Numbered from the stretch's first letter, positions 12,601 to 26,420 are shown. The stretch is DNA of 64,000 nucleotides from Paramacrobiotus metropolitanus (GCF_019649055.1 NW_026570359.1:186001-250000); one strand, 5' to 3'. The notes: generated by a model not told the origin, from the sequence alone. Numbers and translations: made by a program.

Positions 12601-15548
12601 CGACTGAAAAATTTGCTTGTCTTTTTTATAAAAAGGTGCCAGTTTTTTATATATGCACACAAATATTCGCTCAGAAATTCTGTGTTTTTAAAATCGGGAA
12701 AACATTTCGGTAAAAGCTCAACCGACGTAAAAATGAGATAATTATTTTATTTCATCTGTTGGGAAAAAACGAACAAGTTTTTGAAAAATGACGTTACTGC
12801 TTTTAAAAAATAATTTATTATTTCTGCTGCTGTAAAAAAAAATTGACATAATTATTTCTCCGCCGGAACCTGGAAGTTCAGACATCGGACGCCAGTGATC
12901 CGCTGCACACCCTATAATGACCAACGAACGCAATTAATTCGCCGCTAATTTCGAGTGCACACACACACACACACACTACCGGCCTATATATCCGCGTAAC
13001 CAAATTTCTGTATCGAATAGCACCTCAACACAAATCCTCCTTTAAAGTTCAGAAGACACCGGCACGGCACTCGGAGATTGCAATTAGCGTCGTCGGATAT
13101 TATTTAAAGCATCAATCGGCATAATTCTAGCGTCTCTCTTCCGGCAGCGTGACAGTATTTGACGGCTTGTTGAAAGCGCAGGTACTAAAGCCGATCGCGC
13201 GTCCGGCATCGATAGCCAATCAGCGCGTCCATCCAATGACCAGCGGTGTATATCGCATCGACGGACAAGTCGCTCTCTCTCTCCTTACCATCACTCTGGC
13301 CGTCCGCGCTATTATACTCGAACCAACTTAGCCATGCTCTAAATACATAGCACCATCTTCCGGCGTCTGTCTTCATTTCAGTGTAATTTATCGCGTGTAA
13401 TTAGACGGTGCAGTGAGGTACTCGTCGCTCCCGTTATTCCAATTCTTTCGCTTCCGGGAAACTGGATCGTGGCGCGGACCGGTTGTGTATTAATCGCGCT
13501 GTGCAGACAACCCGGTTTGATACGCAGTAGTACGCGCGCCATTGGATTGGCTAGACGGTGATTTGTTTATGTTGCGTTGCAGAATGATGACCTGACCGGA
13601 TTAAACGCGGCAACCGCTACACTAGCGGCTAGTACACCATTCGATGTTGTTTTAATTTGTAGTGTACACACAGACGCTCACACCGTGTCATGTCCTGATT
13701 AAACCGGTTGCACAGATACTCTTTTTTAAACTGCCGGAACATTTGCATTAACCGTGAGCGCTGTGCGCTGTGTGTGGATGCTGGTACGTCGGCGATTGCT
13801 GGGAAATTTGGTGCTCCCTTGTTTTTCCGGAAGATTGGCGCATCATCGCGGTGGAGTGGTATTGATTTATCATCAATCAACGTCATTTTGATCGCTTAAT
13901 CAACCGGAAATATTTTGTTGCTCATTATTCTCGAATTTGGAAGGAAATTTCGGAATATTTTGGAATATGGAACTGAAAGGAATTTTTATATGATTATTTT
14001 TCTCCAGGTAGTCGACAGTTTGTAGTCGACAACGCAAGCATTTTTTAAAAAAAATCGTCTTTGTTATTTCTCATTAATTTATTTTTATTGGTATCCGTTT
14101 AATTGCAATAATTGGTTTTACTTGCATGGTAATAATTGAAGCAGTAATTATCGCACTGTTTTTTGAAAATTAAATGGAGCTATCTTGACTTAATAATTTG
14201 GTAGTTAATATGATTTTTGAAAAATTGCGTTCATTAATACAGTACACGAAATTCTGGCGACACAGTTCTGTATGAATTAAATAAACTACCAAAAATTTGC
14301 TGAACATTTCAAATATACTCGTATAATTTTTCTAACTTATAAAAGAAAATTTAATTTTTTTCCCGCGGACATTTCCCGTAGATTAGCCCAATGTACATAA
14401 TAATAATAAATCCATTTGCTCTTCCGGATTAGCGGGATGCCGTTTGACCGCTTTAGGCGGCACTGCCGGGGGTGAGTATCTCGTTAATACCCGTGCGTCC
14501 AAAAACTTCCGATACACTTAGCACACACACGTATAATTGGCCCGGCTTAATCATAATTTCCATCCGCGTGTGATGCTGTGTGTGTACGTTGGTCAATATA
14601 GCCAAATTGACTACACCACCCACGCTCTAAAATGTAGAACAGGGCGTATATTTGACTGTGTATCAAGGTGGTAATGCGAATAATATACAAAAATCATTTC
14701 CCCATCCGCTGTGTTTGTACACTATATATTATAACGCGCTGTTAGCCGTGTACAAATATCCAGCGCCGTGTAGTCTCTCAGAGTCAGGTCAATGAGCGAA
14801 ACAGCATCAGCTATAAAACTCAAATAATTTATTTCCAATCTGGATAATCTCTTTTCTCTCTGTGTGCCGGGTGTTCGAGCAGCGGCAGAAGCCAAATTTG
14901 AATTTTTATGATTTTTAAAAGATTACCCCAGTCCATCTGGTGTTCTTCGAGAAACCGGTAATTTTGTCTGTCGGTTTTCTTTGGATTTTAGCAGTGCTTG
15001 GGCCTTGGAATCTGTGCTAGTTTGTGCCCGCATTTTCTCAGTAATTCTTATCATCCGTTGGCCGTATCGAGTTTTAGGAAAATTACCAATCTACATTTTT
15101 TACGGTACGTTAAACAGGCTCTAAAAATTATAACATTTAGCATTTTTATTTTATAAGCCATCTGACTTTTTCCAGTTAGCGAAATTTGTCGCTGATCTTG
15201 TTTCCAGCAAATCAAACGGTTAATTTAGTTGGATAAATTTATCAGGGGTTTTAAATGAATGGTGCTAATCGCATAACATGTGAGCTTTCTCATTTGCAAA
15301 GTAAAATTGGCCTTTTTTTAAACGGAGTCTTCTTCTCGGCGCTGAATTTTTCCAGAGTTTTGTACATTTTTTGTTCGTTTTTTAGAGAGAGAATTACTGT
15401 GTAATACTAGTAATTTCCCCCGTGAAAATAGGCATATGTTATTGTAGCAAATGTGGTTATTCTTATATATACTCTTATATAAGCTTTTATACATGTATTT
15501 GTAAAAATAACTGTCTGGATTATTTTTATATGTATAAATGTTTGCAGG
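6628..15548. other. Long intergenic region without recognised genes
   Basis: Both strands were read for conserved motifs; none was convincing. A (CA)n microsatellite lies at about 12957-12977. Bases 12950-13900 are richer in GC and CG than the flanks and could hold an upstream, non-coding first exon or promoter of the metalloprotease gene that follows; no specific element supports this. A short minus-strand frame at 6871-6638 has an acceptor-like run (TTTTCTTTCAG) but no partner exon. Confidence 0.4.
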
Positions 15549-15820
15549 TGAAGATGTCCTGAAGCGCCGCACACTACCGGCACTCCGCTGACCAGTGTCC
15601 CTCCCTCGCACCGGGCAGCATGTTCCTCGCGCGAGCGTCACTCTTCCGGCGTGCGCGGCACTAGTGCCCATATAGCCGGCGCTCGCTCGTCTCGCTGCTC
15701 ATTCTTACCGCTCGATCGGCATATTTACCCAGGACGTCCGCGGCCAATTCACGGTTGTTCCTTGCCAATCTCGCCTCCATACACCCCGACCCCGACCGGC
15801 GTCCGTCGCTTTTCTCTACA
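15549..15820 (+). other. Probable 5' UTR exon part of the metalloprotease gene
   Basis: An acceptor-like TGTTTGCAG ends at 15548. GC-rich sequence then runs without a splice donor to the ATG at 15821. This suggests that an upstream non-coding exon exists further left. The ATG at 15767 is in frame with the main ATG, so a longer N-terminus is possible; 15821 is preferred because a basic then hydrophobic signal-peptide-like start follows at once. Confidence 0.45.
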
Positions 15821-18800
15821 ATGTCCTACCGGAAGTTCCGCCGCAAGACTGACCGCTGTGACGTCATCGTCGCACTTCTTCTCCTCATCGCCGGATTCCC
15901 CATCAACGCTGAGGTACGATTAAATTGTTTCGAAAATAAATTGTTTAAAGGTAAAAACAGCTAGAGAGAACAGGTTGGGTCGTTTGTCAAGAAAAAGATG
16001 CGTGCAGTGCTGGCCTGATTTTGAGGGAAAAAACGTTCCGAGGTGGATGTTGTTGGTTGTGTGTATGAGAGAGATTTGATAGGGGATACGGCTCATTGCG
16101 CAGTGTGAATGCCGTTGACTGACCGACTGACTGGATTACTTAATTATCGGTTCGGAACCATGGTGCTCTGCAGCTGAGAAATCTACCGGTGTAGGCAAAT
16201 GTATGCGTGGAACAGCCATGTTCATTGTTTTACTTTTCAGTTTAGAAGTCTTTACCGTTTAAACCGGCATCCTTGATCATCGCCCTGAATTCATAAAATC
16301 CCACGCATTCATATATGCGCGCAAATTTTTATACGATCATGTATTATTCTTATGATTAATTTTATCTTTAGTTTGTTGCACCGGATGACAGCCATAATTT
16401 TCCAATTTAAAATGAGAAAAAATTAAAAAACTTATATCAGATCTTATTAAAAAAATAAAAGACAATAATAGACTGTAATTAATTTCCGGAATGCAACAAA
16501 AAATTTATAAATATTAGTTCACTAAGCATTACTTTAATAAAAATATCGAATCTGGAAAATAAAAAAAAGCTGACTGTGACTGCATTGCAAGACATTTATT
16601 TGCGATAAAGCAGAATTTAAAATTTTCATGCAGCTAATAAACAGGTTGTTTAATTTTAATAGCAAGAAAAATTAATTTGTTAGGTGTTTTAATTATTTTC
16701 GAATTGTGTATGGTTCAGTTATACTTGATAAAATATATTTAATAAGAAAACGGTTGGGCATTTATCGCTGTTTAACGCTGAGCTAATAATCCAAAGTCTA
16801 AATCGGTAACATTCAAGTGGTGCGCAGGTGCAAAGGCATATATCGACTTCCTACCCTTAGCCCTGACCAGGTAGCACCATTAATTTCCCGTTGATAACCA
16901 GCTTATAATGCGCTAAATTACCCTGTATACTTTATATATGTGTACATATACATTACACAGTAGTAGTCAAAAGTCAGACACATACTTCGCCATCGCCGGC
17001 ACGCCCTTCTTTCAAACTCTACTTTCTTGGGCATTTTTTCCATTGGAAGCCATTTCCGTTGGACGTGCGAGGCAGCGTTGTATAATAAGCGGCCTTAATA
17101 AAAGGTGTCAACTGCCGTGACGCGATTAGCCGCGGCTGGTGTGTAATAACGTGTTATAACGTATTACTGACGCTGCTGTTGTGTGTATTGTGCAGATCCA
17201 CAAGCGCATGACGCCGGAGCATTTACGGGAGATATTCTACGTTGACCATGCGCATCAAGGTATGTAAGTGCTCCCCATGGACCACAATGGCGCCGGCCAG
17301 TCAGGGATAATTGCCGGTTATGAATGATTCCTTTGAAAAACGTTTAACGAGATCTGCAGCAAAAAGCTGGGCAGTGATTTCAGTCCGGTTTTGAATCCAT
17401 ATTGCTGAACTCATCAGAAATGCCAGTTATACACGTATCGATCTAGTCATACTGTAAAAAATATAATATATAATATATATATTATATAATATTTATATAT
17501 AAAATATATATGAATATAATATTATCTATTATTGTAAAAATAAAAAAATATATTATAAAAACAATATTATCTAGGCTTAAATTAATTTATGATTTTGTCT
17601 ATTTTTATTTTCTATTTTTACGAGGTATATCGTTAGTTTTGCAGCAGCTTTGGGTTTGAAGAAAATTTAAAAACATTCAGATTTTGAAAGCATCGAGTAT
17701 TTATTATTTTGCTAGGTTAATTACGTACTACTTTACAATAATATTTCAAAATACACGCAATTTTGAAAGTTTTCCATGAGCTCTTTTTCGGCATTTTGAG
17801 AAAAAACGAAAAAAGTTAAAGCAATCGAGATACAAAGCAGTTTTATTTATTTTAACTGCGCATGTTAGTGCAGCTGATTTTCAATAAATCGGCCGACAAC
17901 TTGCGCCGTTGTTCTACAACTGTTCATGCGTCAGAACCGGCGTGCTGCATTTAGCGTGTCGGTTGCAGTACTTATTTTCTTAATCAAATAAATAAAAATA
18001 CATAAGGTAGAAAGCAATAATAATACCGGCATATTTAAGAGGGACTACGTGAAGCGGGCTAAAATTCAGAATAATTCATACGGATAAAATTTAAAACCTA
18101 AATGCGCTCAGCAAACTTCAAAATCAATTAAACGGGCGATTTATTTGATTTATGTTATTTCTGCAGTGCCAAACTACGTGGTCGCCCCGGTGCACATCGA
18201 TAACCATGACTTTCACCGTTTCAAACGGTCCACCGCCGACACCGTCGATCCGACAACCGACACGCCGCCCGCCTCGAACAGTAGTTCCTTCGATACGCCG
18301 GCCAACATCATCCAACTGCAGAACAGTCTGAAGCTCATCCTAGAAGCCTTTAACGAGAAATTCCATTTGAATCTGAAGAAGGCGCTACAGCTGCCGGCCA
18401 CCCGACCACCTAAGGTGTTCTACGCCGACATGATCAACGGCGCACCGGTGCTGCAGGATGCCACACCGGAAGTAAGCGCGATGACCTTTGCAAACTGGGT
18501 TATATATACCAGATTGCTGAGTATAATTGGGAATAATGTTTTGCAGTTATCGTTGGCCTCGTTGCAAGATGCGTTGTACCAGGATATTGATAATATGGCT
18601 GCGTTGAGTATACGGACGTCCAAGGATAAAAATGATCTGCTACTTGTAAGGATTACCGATGCGCGTCGAAAATTTCAATAGGGAAATTGCGTCGAAAATT
18701 TCGATAGAGAGAACCTTATTGCTAACTTTTTCAAAACATATTCGATTTCCCATTTATATATATATATAAAAGTGATATAATTATTTTAAAATATTTAAAA

Positions 18801-21800
18801 AAACAATATTAAATTTATTTGCTGAATTTTATTCGCAATGATTTAAGAAAATAATAACTCTTTTGTGTATTACAAAGCCCGGCTGCCATGTTATCGTTTA
18901 AATTTTCTTCTCAACTAAGCACGACATACACAAATTTTATGGGCCAAAAATTGCGCTTAGTCCGAACGCGTTTTCTTGAATAATCATTAGCTTCACGTAA
19001 CTTCACGCAACGCACTGACTAAATAAAATATTGCGTATTTTACGCTTGAAAAATATTGAGTTTAAATTCAAAAACATTATATTCAAATTTAAAAATAATA
19101 AATTCTAATTGAACTTTATATAAATTAGGAAATTCCAGTGCGTATTGAATTACTTTCCAACGGGTCTCCTTAATTTTCTGAGCTTGAAAAAATTTTACAA
19201 CTTTCAGGACGGTGTCCTGGGCGACGAGTACGTAATCAAAGCCATCCCGAAAGAGCTGAAATTCGTCATTGCCGTCGACACCGCCGACGGGGCCTTCATC
19301 GGCGACGATCCCGATGACCGAGCCAACCTGAACGCCTCCAGCAGTACGACACCGCATTCCCTGGTGAATCTAACTACTGAGGAAGCCGGCAGTCAGAGCA
19401 ACAGCACGGCGGAAACACTGCGCCGGCAGGACGATGCGGCATCCGCGGTGGACGCATTTACGACACACTACCACATTGTCTACAAACGGGCCACGAAGGA
19501 TAAGAGTCCGAAACACGGCGACACGGTCATGAGCGAGGATGGGTTTATGATGAGCGAAAGCGAGAACCATCCCATTAGCGACTACGGTAAGCATTGACTT
19601 TACTATGGTTGCCGGTAAAAATATATACATTTTTGGCTTTATTATAAGCGCATTATAGACGTAAGAATAATCCTGTATTAATATCAGAGTTTTGGTCATT
19701 GATTTGAATTTGATTGAATTTTATCTGTATTTAGTATTCTTTATTTTTATGTACTATAATATTTATCGATTTTCGGTCTTCAGATCTTTCCATTTTTTTA
19801 GTAACATTTCTTAACAACATTATCTTTTTTTTGCCCATACTTTTACTTTTTTGTAAATATTTTTGCAAATTCCAGTTCTTTGCCTGAAACCACGCTTTCT
19901 TATAAACAGTAATGTTTTAAAAACATGTTACACTTGTAACTACGTGAAAAACATAATTACAAAATTGAAAGTATTAAAAATAATATAAAAAGTGTTGTTT
20001 TAAGCAAGATAATAGTTACTTTGAGTTTCCATTACTGTTAGCTTCATTCAGAATATTGCTGAGGCTGTGAGGCAGCGTTCTACGGAATAAAGTAAAATTT
20101 TTAATGCAACAACTGCAACGCGAGTAATTGATTTCGCTGAAGAATTACTTAATCAATTGCTGGTTACCCAACGCGGCGTCAAACTAGCCAGTAGCCACCG
20201 CAATCAGTGCGTAAAAAAGCCGGCATGTTTACAGCGCTGTTGTCGGAGTCGCTGTTTGTGGAATTACCGGCGGATCCGTACAGCGCGGCGGTGAACAGTA
20301 AATCAAGCGCGAAATCACTGCAGCGGCAGCGTTCGAAGCGCGCTCCATTTGGCGGCATGACGGTCTGGCCGGAAGTGCTGGTCTTGGTCGATTATGCCAC
20401 CTTCAATCTGCACGGCGGCAACGAGAAGCGCATTACCAGCTACTTTGCTACCTTCTGGAACGCGGTAATTAAACCACTCTAACCAACCACCGTTTAAAAC
20501 GAGCGTAATTACATCGAAAGAACCGGCTCAAGAACTGTTGTTGTGAGCGCATAATTTTGGTTAATTACTCGAAAACAACTGGATTGCGTAAAATCCGAGC
20601 GGAATCCTAAACAACTGTTTACGCAAACGGGAAAAACCAAAGCCGACAGTATTATATAACGGCCATTGCTAACAAATACTAATAATTTTCATATGCGATA
20701 TGCGATTTGCGAATTAACCGAAGTGTTTTTTCCTTGAAGGTGGACCTGCGCTATCGTGTACTATCCGCTCCGGAAATTCACTTGCAATTATCGGGAATAA
20801 TTATCAGCAGAGTACGTACCTTGGTGACCTTTTTAGACGTCATTTTTTTGCATTTGTACCGGTTTTTTTTATCTATTGATAAAGTTACTTATTATGGGCT
20901 CGATTTGACGACAAATGACCATCGTTCGGGCAAGCGCTTTATATGTTGTACAAAATTAATAGTATTTTATTAACAGAACGCTTTGCACTGATATTAGAAT
21001 CCGGGATTTATGCCGTACATCGAGGAGAACCGTATGCCCAGTCCCGATGACGATTCCTTCGATTCCAAACAGGCACTATCCGATATGGCCAAGTATCTCT
21101 TCCAGCAGCAGGATATGTTACCCAAATTTGATTTAGCCATGGTAAGCCGTTGCAGTCAATTCTGTTTTCAGTACACACAGTTCCTTGTGCGTACACTGAC
21201 GCTGTACAATCTTCTTTGTAGGTCATCACAAAATTAGGTAAGCATGCGCCACTGTTTAAGCGTTGATTGGTTAGTTTGGTTAACCGGCATTTCGTGGGTT
21301 CATGAAGATATGTGCCGGCGGAAGGACGACGAAGGACCTTGCGTCCGCGGTACCGCCGGATTTGCTTATGTGGGCGGAGCGTGTCACGTTGATGAGAGCC
21401 GACAAAAGCTGAATAAAGCCGGGATTGTGGAGGATAGCGGCGGTTTCAGCGGCGTAATTGTGGCCGCCCACGAAGTCGGTCATTTGTAAGTTGACAATTT
21501 TCTTCTCGCCTTCCCAAAATACTATGAATATTTTGCCATTGGGTGGCGATTTTTTTTAATATTACAAAACTCGGTATTCGAACAAGCGGCATGGCAATTG
21601 TGGGTTTTACGTCAGAACTACAACGTTTATATTACATTCTCGCATGTTTACTGTAATTTACTGCTTACTTCTATAGGTTGGGATGTGTTCATGACGGCAC
21701 AGCGGCGCCCTCGTATCTGGGCGGGCCGGGCGCGGAAGCCTGCAGCTGGTACGATGGCTACATTATGAGCGATCTGCGCCACAACGTCAACGGCTTCAAA

Positions 21801-22704
21801 TGGTCATCCTGCTCCATGGCCCAGTTTAAGCATTTTCTCTCGCGTCCACAAGCCGCCTGCTTGTTCGATGCACCAATGCCAGGACTGCGGTTGGGCAGCT
21901 CGCTCCCGGGGAAAATAATCCCGCTGGACTGGCAATGTCGGCTTGACCGCGGCACCACGGCCTGTTTTGTACGGACTACCTTATTTAAAACTTCTACATG
22001 CGATCCCTAACAAATAGCGCGCAGTTAGACTTTTCTCAGAAGCACTAATTATAAAACATTTAACTAAATTAAAACACTGGTTTCCGCAATGTATTTGACA
22101 ATTAACGTTAGTCTGACCTTTTACAATATAAACAGTGTATTTTACTTTTACAAAACTACGTTTAATGGACTTTAAAATAATTTTGCAATCTTGGTGCTGT
22201 ATTTTGCAGAAAGACTCCAGGGTGTGTACCCAACTATACTGCCACGACAAGGACACCGGTTACTGTATTGCCTTCCGTCCGGCCGCGGAAGGCTCGCCAT
22301 GTGGAACCGGAAAGGTAACTGCACATTGGTATAAAGGCGATGAATATTCTTAGCACTTTTGGCCGTTACAGAATTGTCGCGATGGCGTGTGCGTCACCGA
22401 TGACTCCGCGGAAGCAGGCAGCGCCGGTTCCGATTTCAACGGACTAGGCGCCTCCGGTCCGCCCTTCCCGGGAGCCCCGCCCCCACCCCCCAGCGACACG
22501 CCACCAGGCCCGGTGCTGAACAGCCAAAGTATGGAGCGCGAAGAGGTGTGCGAAGGCGACGTACCCGGAGTGCGGGTCAGTGGAATGCCGTGTAAGGAGT
22601 TCCTGCGCGTCACCGGCACGACGTACTGTGATCACCGGGATATCCTGCGCTACTGCTGTAACGCGCGCCGCATCTTCTGCCCGCGACTACGCGACGCAGT
22701 TTGA
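15821..22704 (+). CDS. ADAMTS-like secreted metalloprotease, 12 coding exons
   Basis: Exons: 15821-15913, 17196-17259, 18167-18471, 19208-19586, 20235-20464, 20740-20811, 20998-21141, 21222-21237, 21308-21485, 21677-21968, 22210-22314, 22372-22704. All borders are GT..AG and all phases fit, giving 736 residues. N-terminal signal (VIVALLLLIAG) is followed by an ADAM-type prodomain (to about 316) ending in the furin site RSKR (313-316). The M12B protease domain has the zinc site HEVGHLLGCVHD (489-500) and the Met-turn YIMSD (522-526). A Cys-rich disintegrin-like part follows (about 592-640), then a Pro-rich linker (655-672) and a six-Cys C-terminal module (686-729, with CC at 721-722) that resembles PLAC. 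No thrombospondin type 1 repeat is present, so this is ADAMTS-like rather than full ADAMTS. It should cut extracellular matrix or secreted substrates. Exon 8 is only 16 bases. Confidence 0.9.
17455..17560. repeat. AT-rich simple sequence in intron 2
   Basis: Long runs of TA and ATA steps (for example TATAATATATAATATATATA). No other content. Confidence 0.8.
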
Positions 22705-23060
22705 CTTTTTAAGGAACGGACAGTCTGGAAAGCGAACTGGTGTGGAATCTCAGCCGAGCGATGCGTGCGCAACGGCATTAGTTCTTTTTGTTACGCCTGT
22801 GATAATGGATAGTACTTAACCGGCATTTTTATCTTGGGTCGATCGGTGTATACATGGGTTTCACGATGTTAACTACTCTGCTCTCCTGATTTGTAAAACG
22901 GTTTGTGCAAGATTTGTGGCACAGTGCCACCTGATCATGTAATGCGGGACGGGAAAGTAACTACCAATAATTATGTAGAGAAAGGTCGTGCGAAACAGCA
23001 TAGTGTAATACTGCGCCGACAGCCTTTACTTTGCTAAAGAAAGTTTGTTGTACGTTAATC
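22705..23060 (+). other. 3' flank / probable 3' UTR of the metalloprotease gene, multi-copy
   Basis: A block with GCGTGCGCAACGGC, GTTCTTTTTGTTA, CTTAACCGGCATTT and GGGTCGATCG recurs after the paralogous exons at 28770-28990, as a lone remnant at 48405-48560, and after the exon pseudogene at about 59690-59860. The repeated order shows that the 3' flank was duplicated together with the gene. No clear AATAAA was seen close to the stop codon. Confidence 0.55.
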
Positions 23061-25300
23061 CAGAATGTGGATGATTAACGGAAGGTGTGTGGGTCAGTGC
23101 GCGGTAAATTACGTAAACGACTATGACGATCCCTATAGTTTTTATGATTTACTGGAGTACCGGGAATGTGGGAAACTAGCGCACAGCGGCGCAATGTCCG
23201 GGATACAGGAACATGCGGCTGTAAAATGGCGCTGCAGTCAGTGTAATTGCTTTCATTTGGAGAATGTCTCTAATTCTCTGTACGTAGATGTACAAATTCA
23301 GCACGGCATTACTTGTTTTGTGACTTGCGGAGACGATTTCTCATAGTCGCACTATATGACTGTAGCCTTTTATCGATTCCTGGATGCGATCCTTTGCGGT
23401 CGCACAAAGAAGCTACACCGGGATGAGACCGTTGATGTTGATAGCATTCAAACAGTACAGAATTTGTAGTAGAATGTGCGTAGAATATTCAATATTGCCG
23501 CTATAAAGGCGGACTGCAGCTGCAGTATTTGTTCAGAAATGACATCTATGCATGCCTAATACGAAAAAGGGTCCCCAAGAAAATTTTATGAACAACTCCT
23601 GCGCCCTGCATTATTTCACTACGAGCGCTTCTTCACTACGAGCGCTACGAGTAGCTGGCAGTGATTGAATATTATCCATGGAATCCATTGAAACTTTGGT
23701 TACTTTTGACTGTTACGCAGCCGCTGCTATTACGAACGCAGGCACTGGAGGACCAGAATAACTGCTTTATGGAACTGCTGAAATGCACATTTCAACAGTT
23801 CGGTAATTCGGTCAATTCAGTTCCACGACTGCATTCCCAAGAATCGGTTGTGTGGCATTTGTCAGTACAACTGCAGCTGTTAAACGCAGAAAAACGCAAC
23901 ACAACCGCAGAAAAACGCAACACAACCGATTTATGGAACGAACGATCGACGTTAGTGGACAGTCAACGAGCTGGCGCGTCAGTTGTGATGTTGCCGTTGT
24001 ACCGGTTATCGCCACGACGCTCGGCAGCGTAGCCGTGTATATTGCCAGGCTGGATATCAGAAGTACGGCTTAATGATTTGATAATTCTGCTTCTAATTTC
24101 CATTCTGACACACAACACGGACGGACTGAGCGTCCCCGCCGCCTCAGCCAATGGTCGTAAAATCGTCCAGACCGCAGCCACGTGCACGGCGACGAACGAA
24201 TCCCCCAACAGCAAACGGTCGTCGTCCGTTATTTTTGCCCAACCTAATGAAGCTCAGGAAAGGGTAATGCCTACAATCTACCTCCGTCGCCGAAAGGGTA
24301 ACAATTTTGGCCATTATAACCCGTTATGGTTATGTCACTTGACGTAGTAAAAACAGACTGCTGGTGTGGTAATTACACAATTAATTATTATTATTTTCAT
24401 TGTTACTGTTATTAAGTAGTGCTTAGATTTTCCTCTGCTGCAGAATAGTATTTATATCTGCTGTAACTGTTATCCATCGTCGACCATCGATTCATGCAAA
24501 GCCTAAAATTCAATGGCGTTACTTTTGACAAGCTTGCATTTCAGAGAGACTGGTATTATTTCTTAATTTTGGATTAGCACCTCTTCGTATTTCGAATACT
24601 GGAAAAATTATTGCGGCCCGAGATGCAGCTGTATCGATTGAAAACAGGTGCCGGCTCTAATCAGGTTACTCGATTTGCAATAAGCGTGAAAGTTATTCCA
24701 TGTTAATCCAGAAGATCGATGAATTCAACGAAAGGTGTGCGCACCACTGTGTGTTATACCTGTTACTGTCATTATTTTGCTGGAGGACCGGAAAGTTGGA
24801 AACTAGCGCACCGGCACAGCGGTGGAATTGCCGGGCGCCACCCGCGGTGGAATTGCCGGCGGTGGAATTGCCGGATGGAAATGTGCGCCAGCGCTGCGGT
24901 CAGTTTCATTTCTCATACTTGCAGTGTCCGAAAAAGAAGTATCTGTACGGGTACAGCACCAGCACGGTAAGACTTTTTTCTGCGACAACATGCGGCAACT
25001 TCTCATAATCGGATTATAGGTAACCAACCTTCTATCGATCTTTTGCAGCTGTACACCAGAACCAATAGCCGGATCATGGTTTCTAATTACTGCAGTATTT
25101 ACTTCGGTTTATAGCATTCCAGCAGTGAGTATGCTGTTTCCGATTGAAGGTGTAATATAACTGCGGCATCTGCGCTGGTTTTGTATACATTTGGATTGTT
25201 TTAGTACACATGATATTATTTTGTTATTTTTGTATAATCATTATAACAAAATACCGGCCATTCCACAAGTGGAATATCATTTATTTTCTTTGAACGATCG
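23040..25300. repeat. Degenerate duplicated spacer between gene copies
   Basis: Two related blocks (23040-23350 and 24690-25020) share GTTAATCCAGAA, then AACGGAAGGTG-like sequence, then GAAACTAGCGCAC. Bases 24080-25290 recur in reverse at 32690-34350. A further decayed copy of the GTTAATCCAGAA block begins near 59965. Frames are not conserved between copies, so open frames at 23065-23346 and 24700-25008 are unlikely to be genes. Confidence 0.6.
24042..24265 (+). other. Possible first exon encoding a signal peptide (unassigned)
   Basis: ATG at 24042 opens a frame with a hydrophobic core (LIILLLISIL) followed by a Ser/Thr/Asn-rich stretch; a donor-like AAAG|GGTAATG lies at the end. No following exon was found. 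The homologous inverted block near 34130-34350 has stops in the matching frame, so that copy is dead. The coding status of this one is uncertain. Confidence 0.25.
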
Positions 25301-25601
25301 ATATGATTAGCAAATTCCGCGTTGTGCTTTTTACTACTCAGCGGAATGGCGTTTCGTGAGATTCGAGCGTTAGAGAAGCCACAACACGAGCTGACCATAC
25401 AGAACTCTGCAGAAGTGACGTTAATTATCAAATGTTACTGTGCTACATTACTATTGTTATCACAATCCAGTTGCAACCGTCATAATGAAATAATTGAGAT
25501 CTACGGCACATTGTAAGCAATCGTGTTCCAAGAAGAGAAAAAGAACGTACCACAAAGACTGTACACTTTCATCCGAATGCCGTTTAAGGTAAGATAATTA
25601 G

Positions 25602-26401
25602 TTAAACAAAACTGATATACGCCTTTTGGACGTACCATTCATTAACATTGCGGTCAGGCAGTGCCCAGCATTCTACAATCGTCGGCAAACGCTTGGTGTC
25701 ACGTGCCATGTATACTGTTAACGTTGAGACACACGGCGTTCCTTGTGCTTTGTCAGCTAGTATCACGCAGCGCCCCGTATCCGCAAACTTGACGACTCCA
25801 TATGGAAAGTTCTTGGAATCAAAGAGCTGCTTCAGGTAATGCTCGAGATTCTCTGGCATCATGGCAAACTTTCCATCAAACTTCCACATGAAGTACGACT
25901 TCCGGAAGAACAAGCTACAGCTACAGTCAGGGTGTGCGCTGCAGGTGATGGATGCCTCCGAGAACGTAGAGGTCACATTCTGCAGCCGGCCAACGGAGAC
26001 CTCCGCCGCTCTGGGTCGTGTCTGTAGTCTGTAATGCTTTAGGAGAAACATTTCGTCGTGATAGTAGTGGAAACACCGTACCACTCCAGCGGCCAGCGTG
26101 GTAACGTTGTGTATGGACAAATAATGGCTGCTGTTATCCTCGTGTCGGGCATAGTTAAAGGTCGTGAAAGCCGGCAACGTGTGGTCAGTATAAATCGTGA
26201 CGTTCTGATGCCTCCAGATAATATGTTGCGCACCAGCGTCCGTTCCTCGCGTAGGAGGATTACAGGAAAATACAGCCGATCGGCCAACGGTTGTGCGAAC
26301 AATGCTGGGATCTAGTGGCGGCAGGTTGGGCATTGGTAAGACGATGATGTCGTCTTGCATTTGCTGCTCGGCAGATAAGACTAACTGCTCAATCCCACCA
26401 A
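25602..26401 (-). CDS. Ig-like domain protein, 3' exon (copy 1)
   Basis: Open minus-strand exon from an acceptor (TTAATTGCAG|TT, exon from 26401) to TAA at 25602, about 266 residues. The first Ig-like domain has AVFSC, then IIWRHQN, then HYLSIHNVTTLAAGVVRC, the usual C..W..L..C pattern. The second half has another Cys set (SITCSAHPDC, GRCVILADKAQGTPC, VECWALPD). Several N-x-S/T sites suggest secretion. No membrane segment occurs before the stop, which follows NEWYVQKAYISFV. The upstream exon with a signal peptide is missing: just beyond the acceptor, sequence switches at about 26420 to a piece of metalloprotease exon 10. Related copies are at 35284-35625, 37905-38155, 40521-40772 and 45130-45696. 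Function unknown. Confidence 0.65.
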
Positions 26402-26420
26402 CTGCAATTAAGTAATATGA

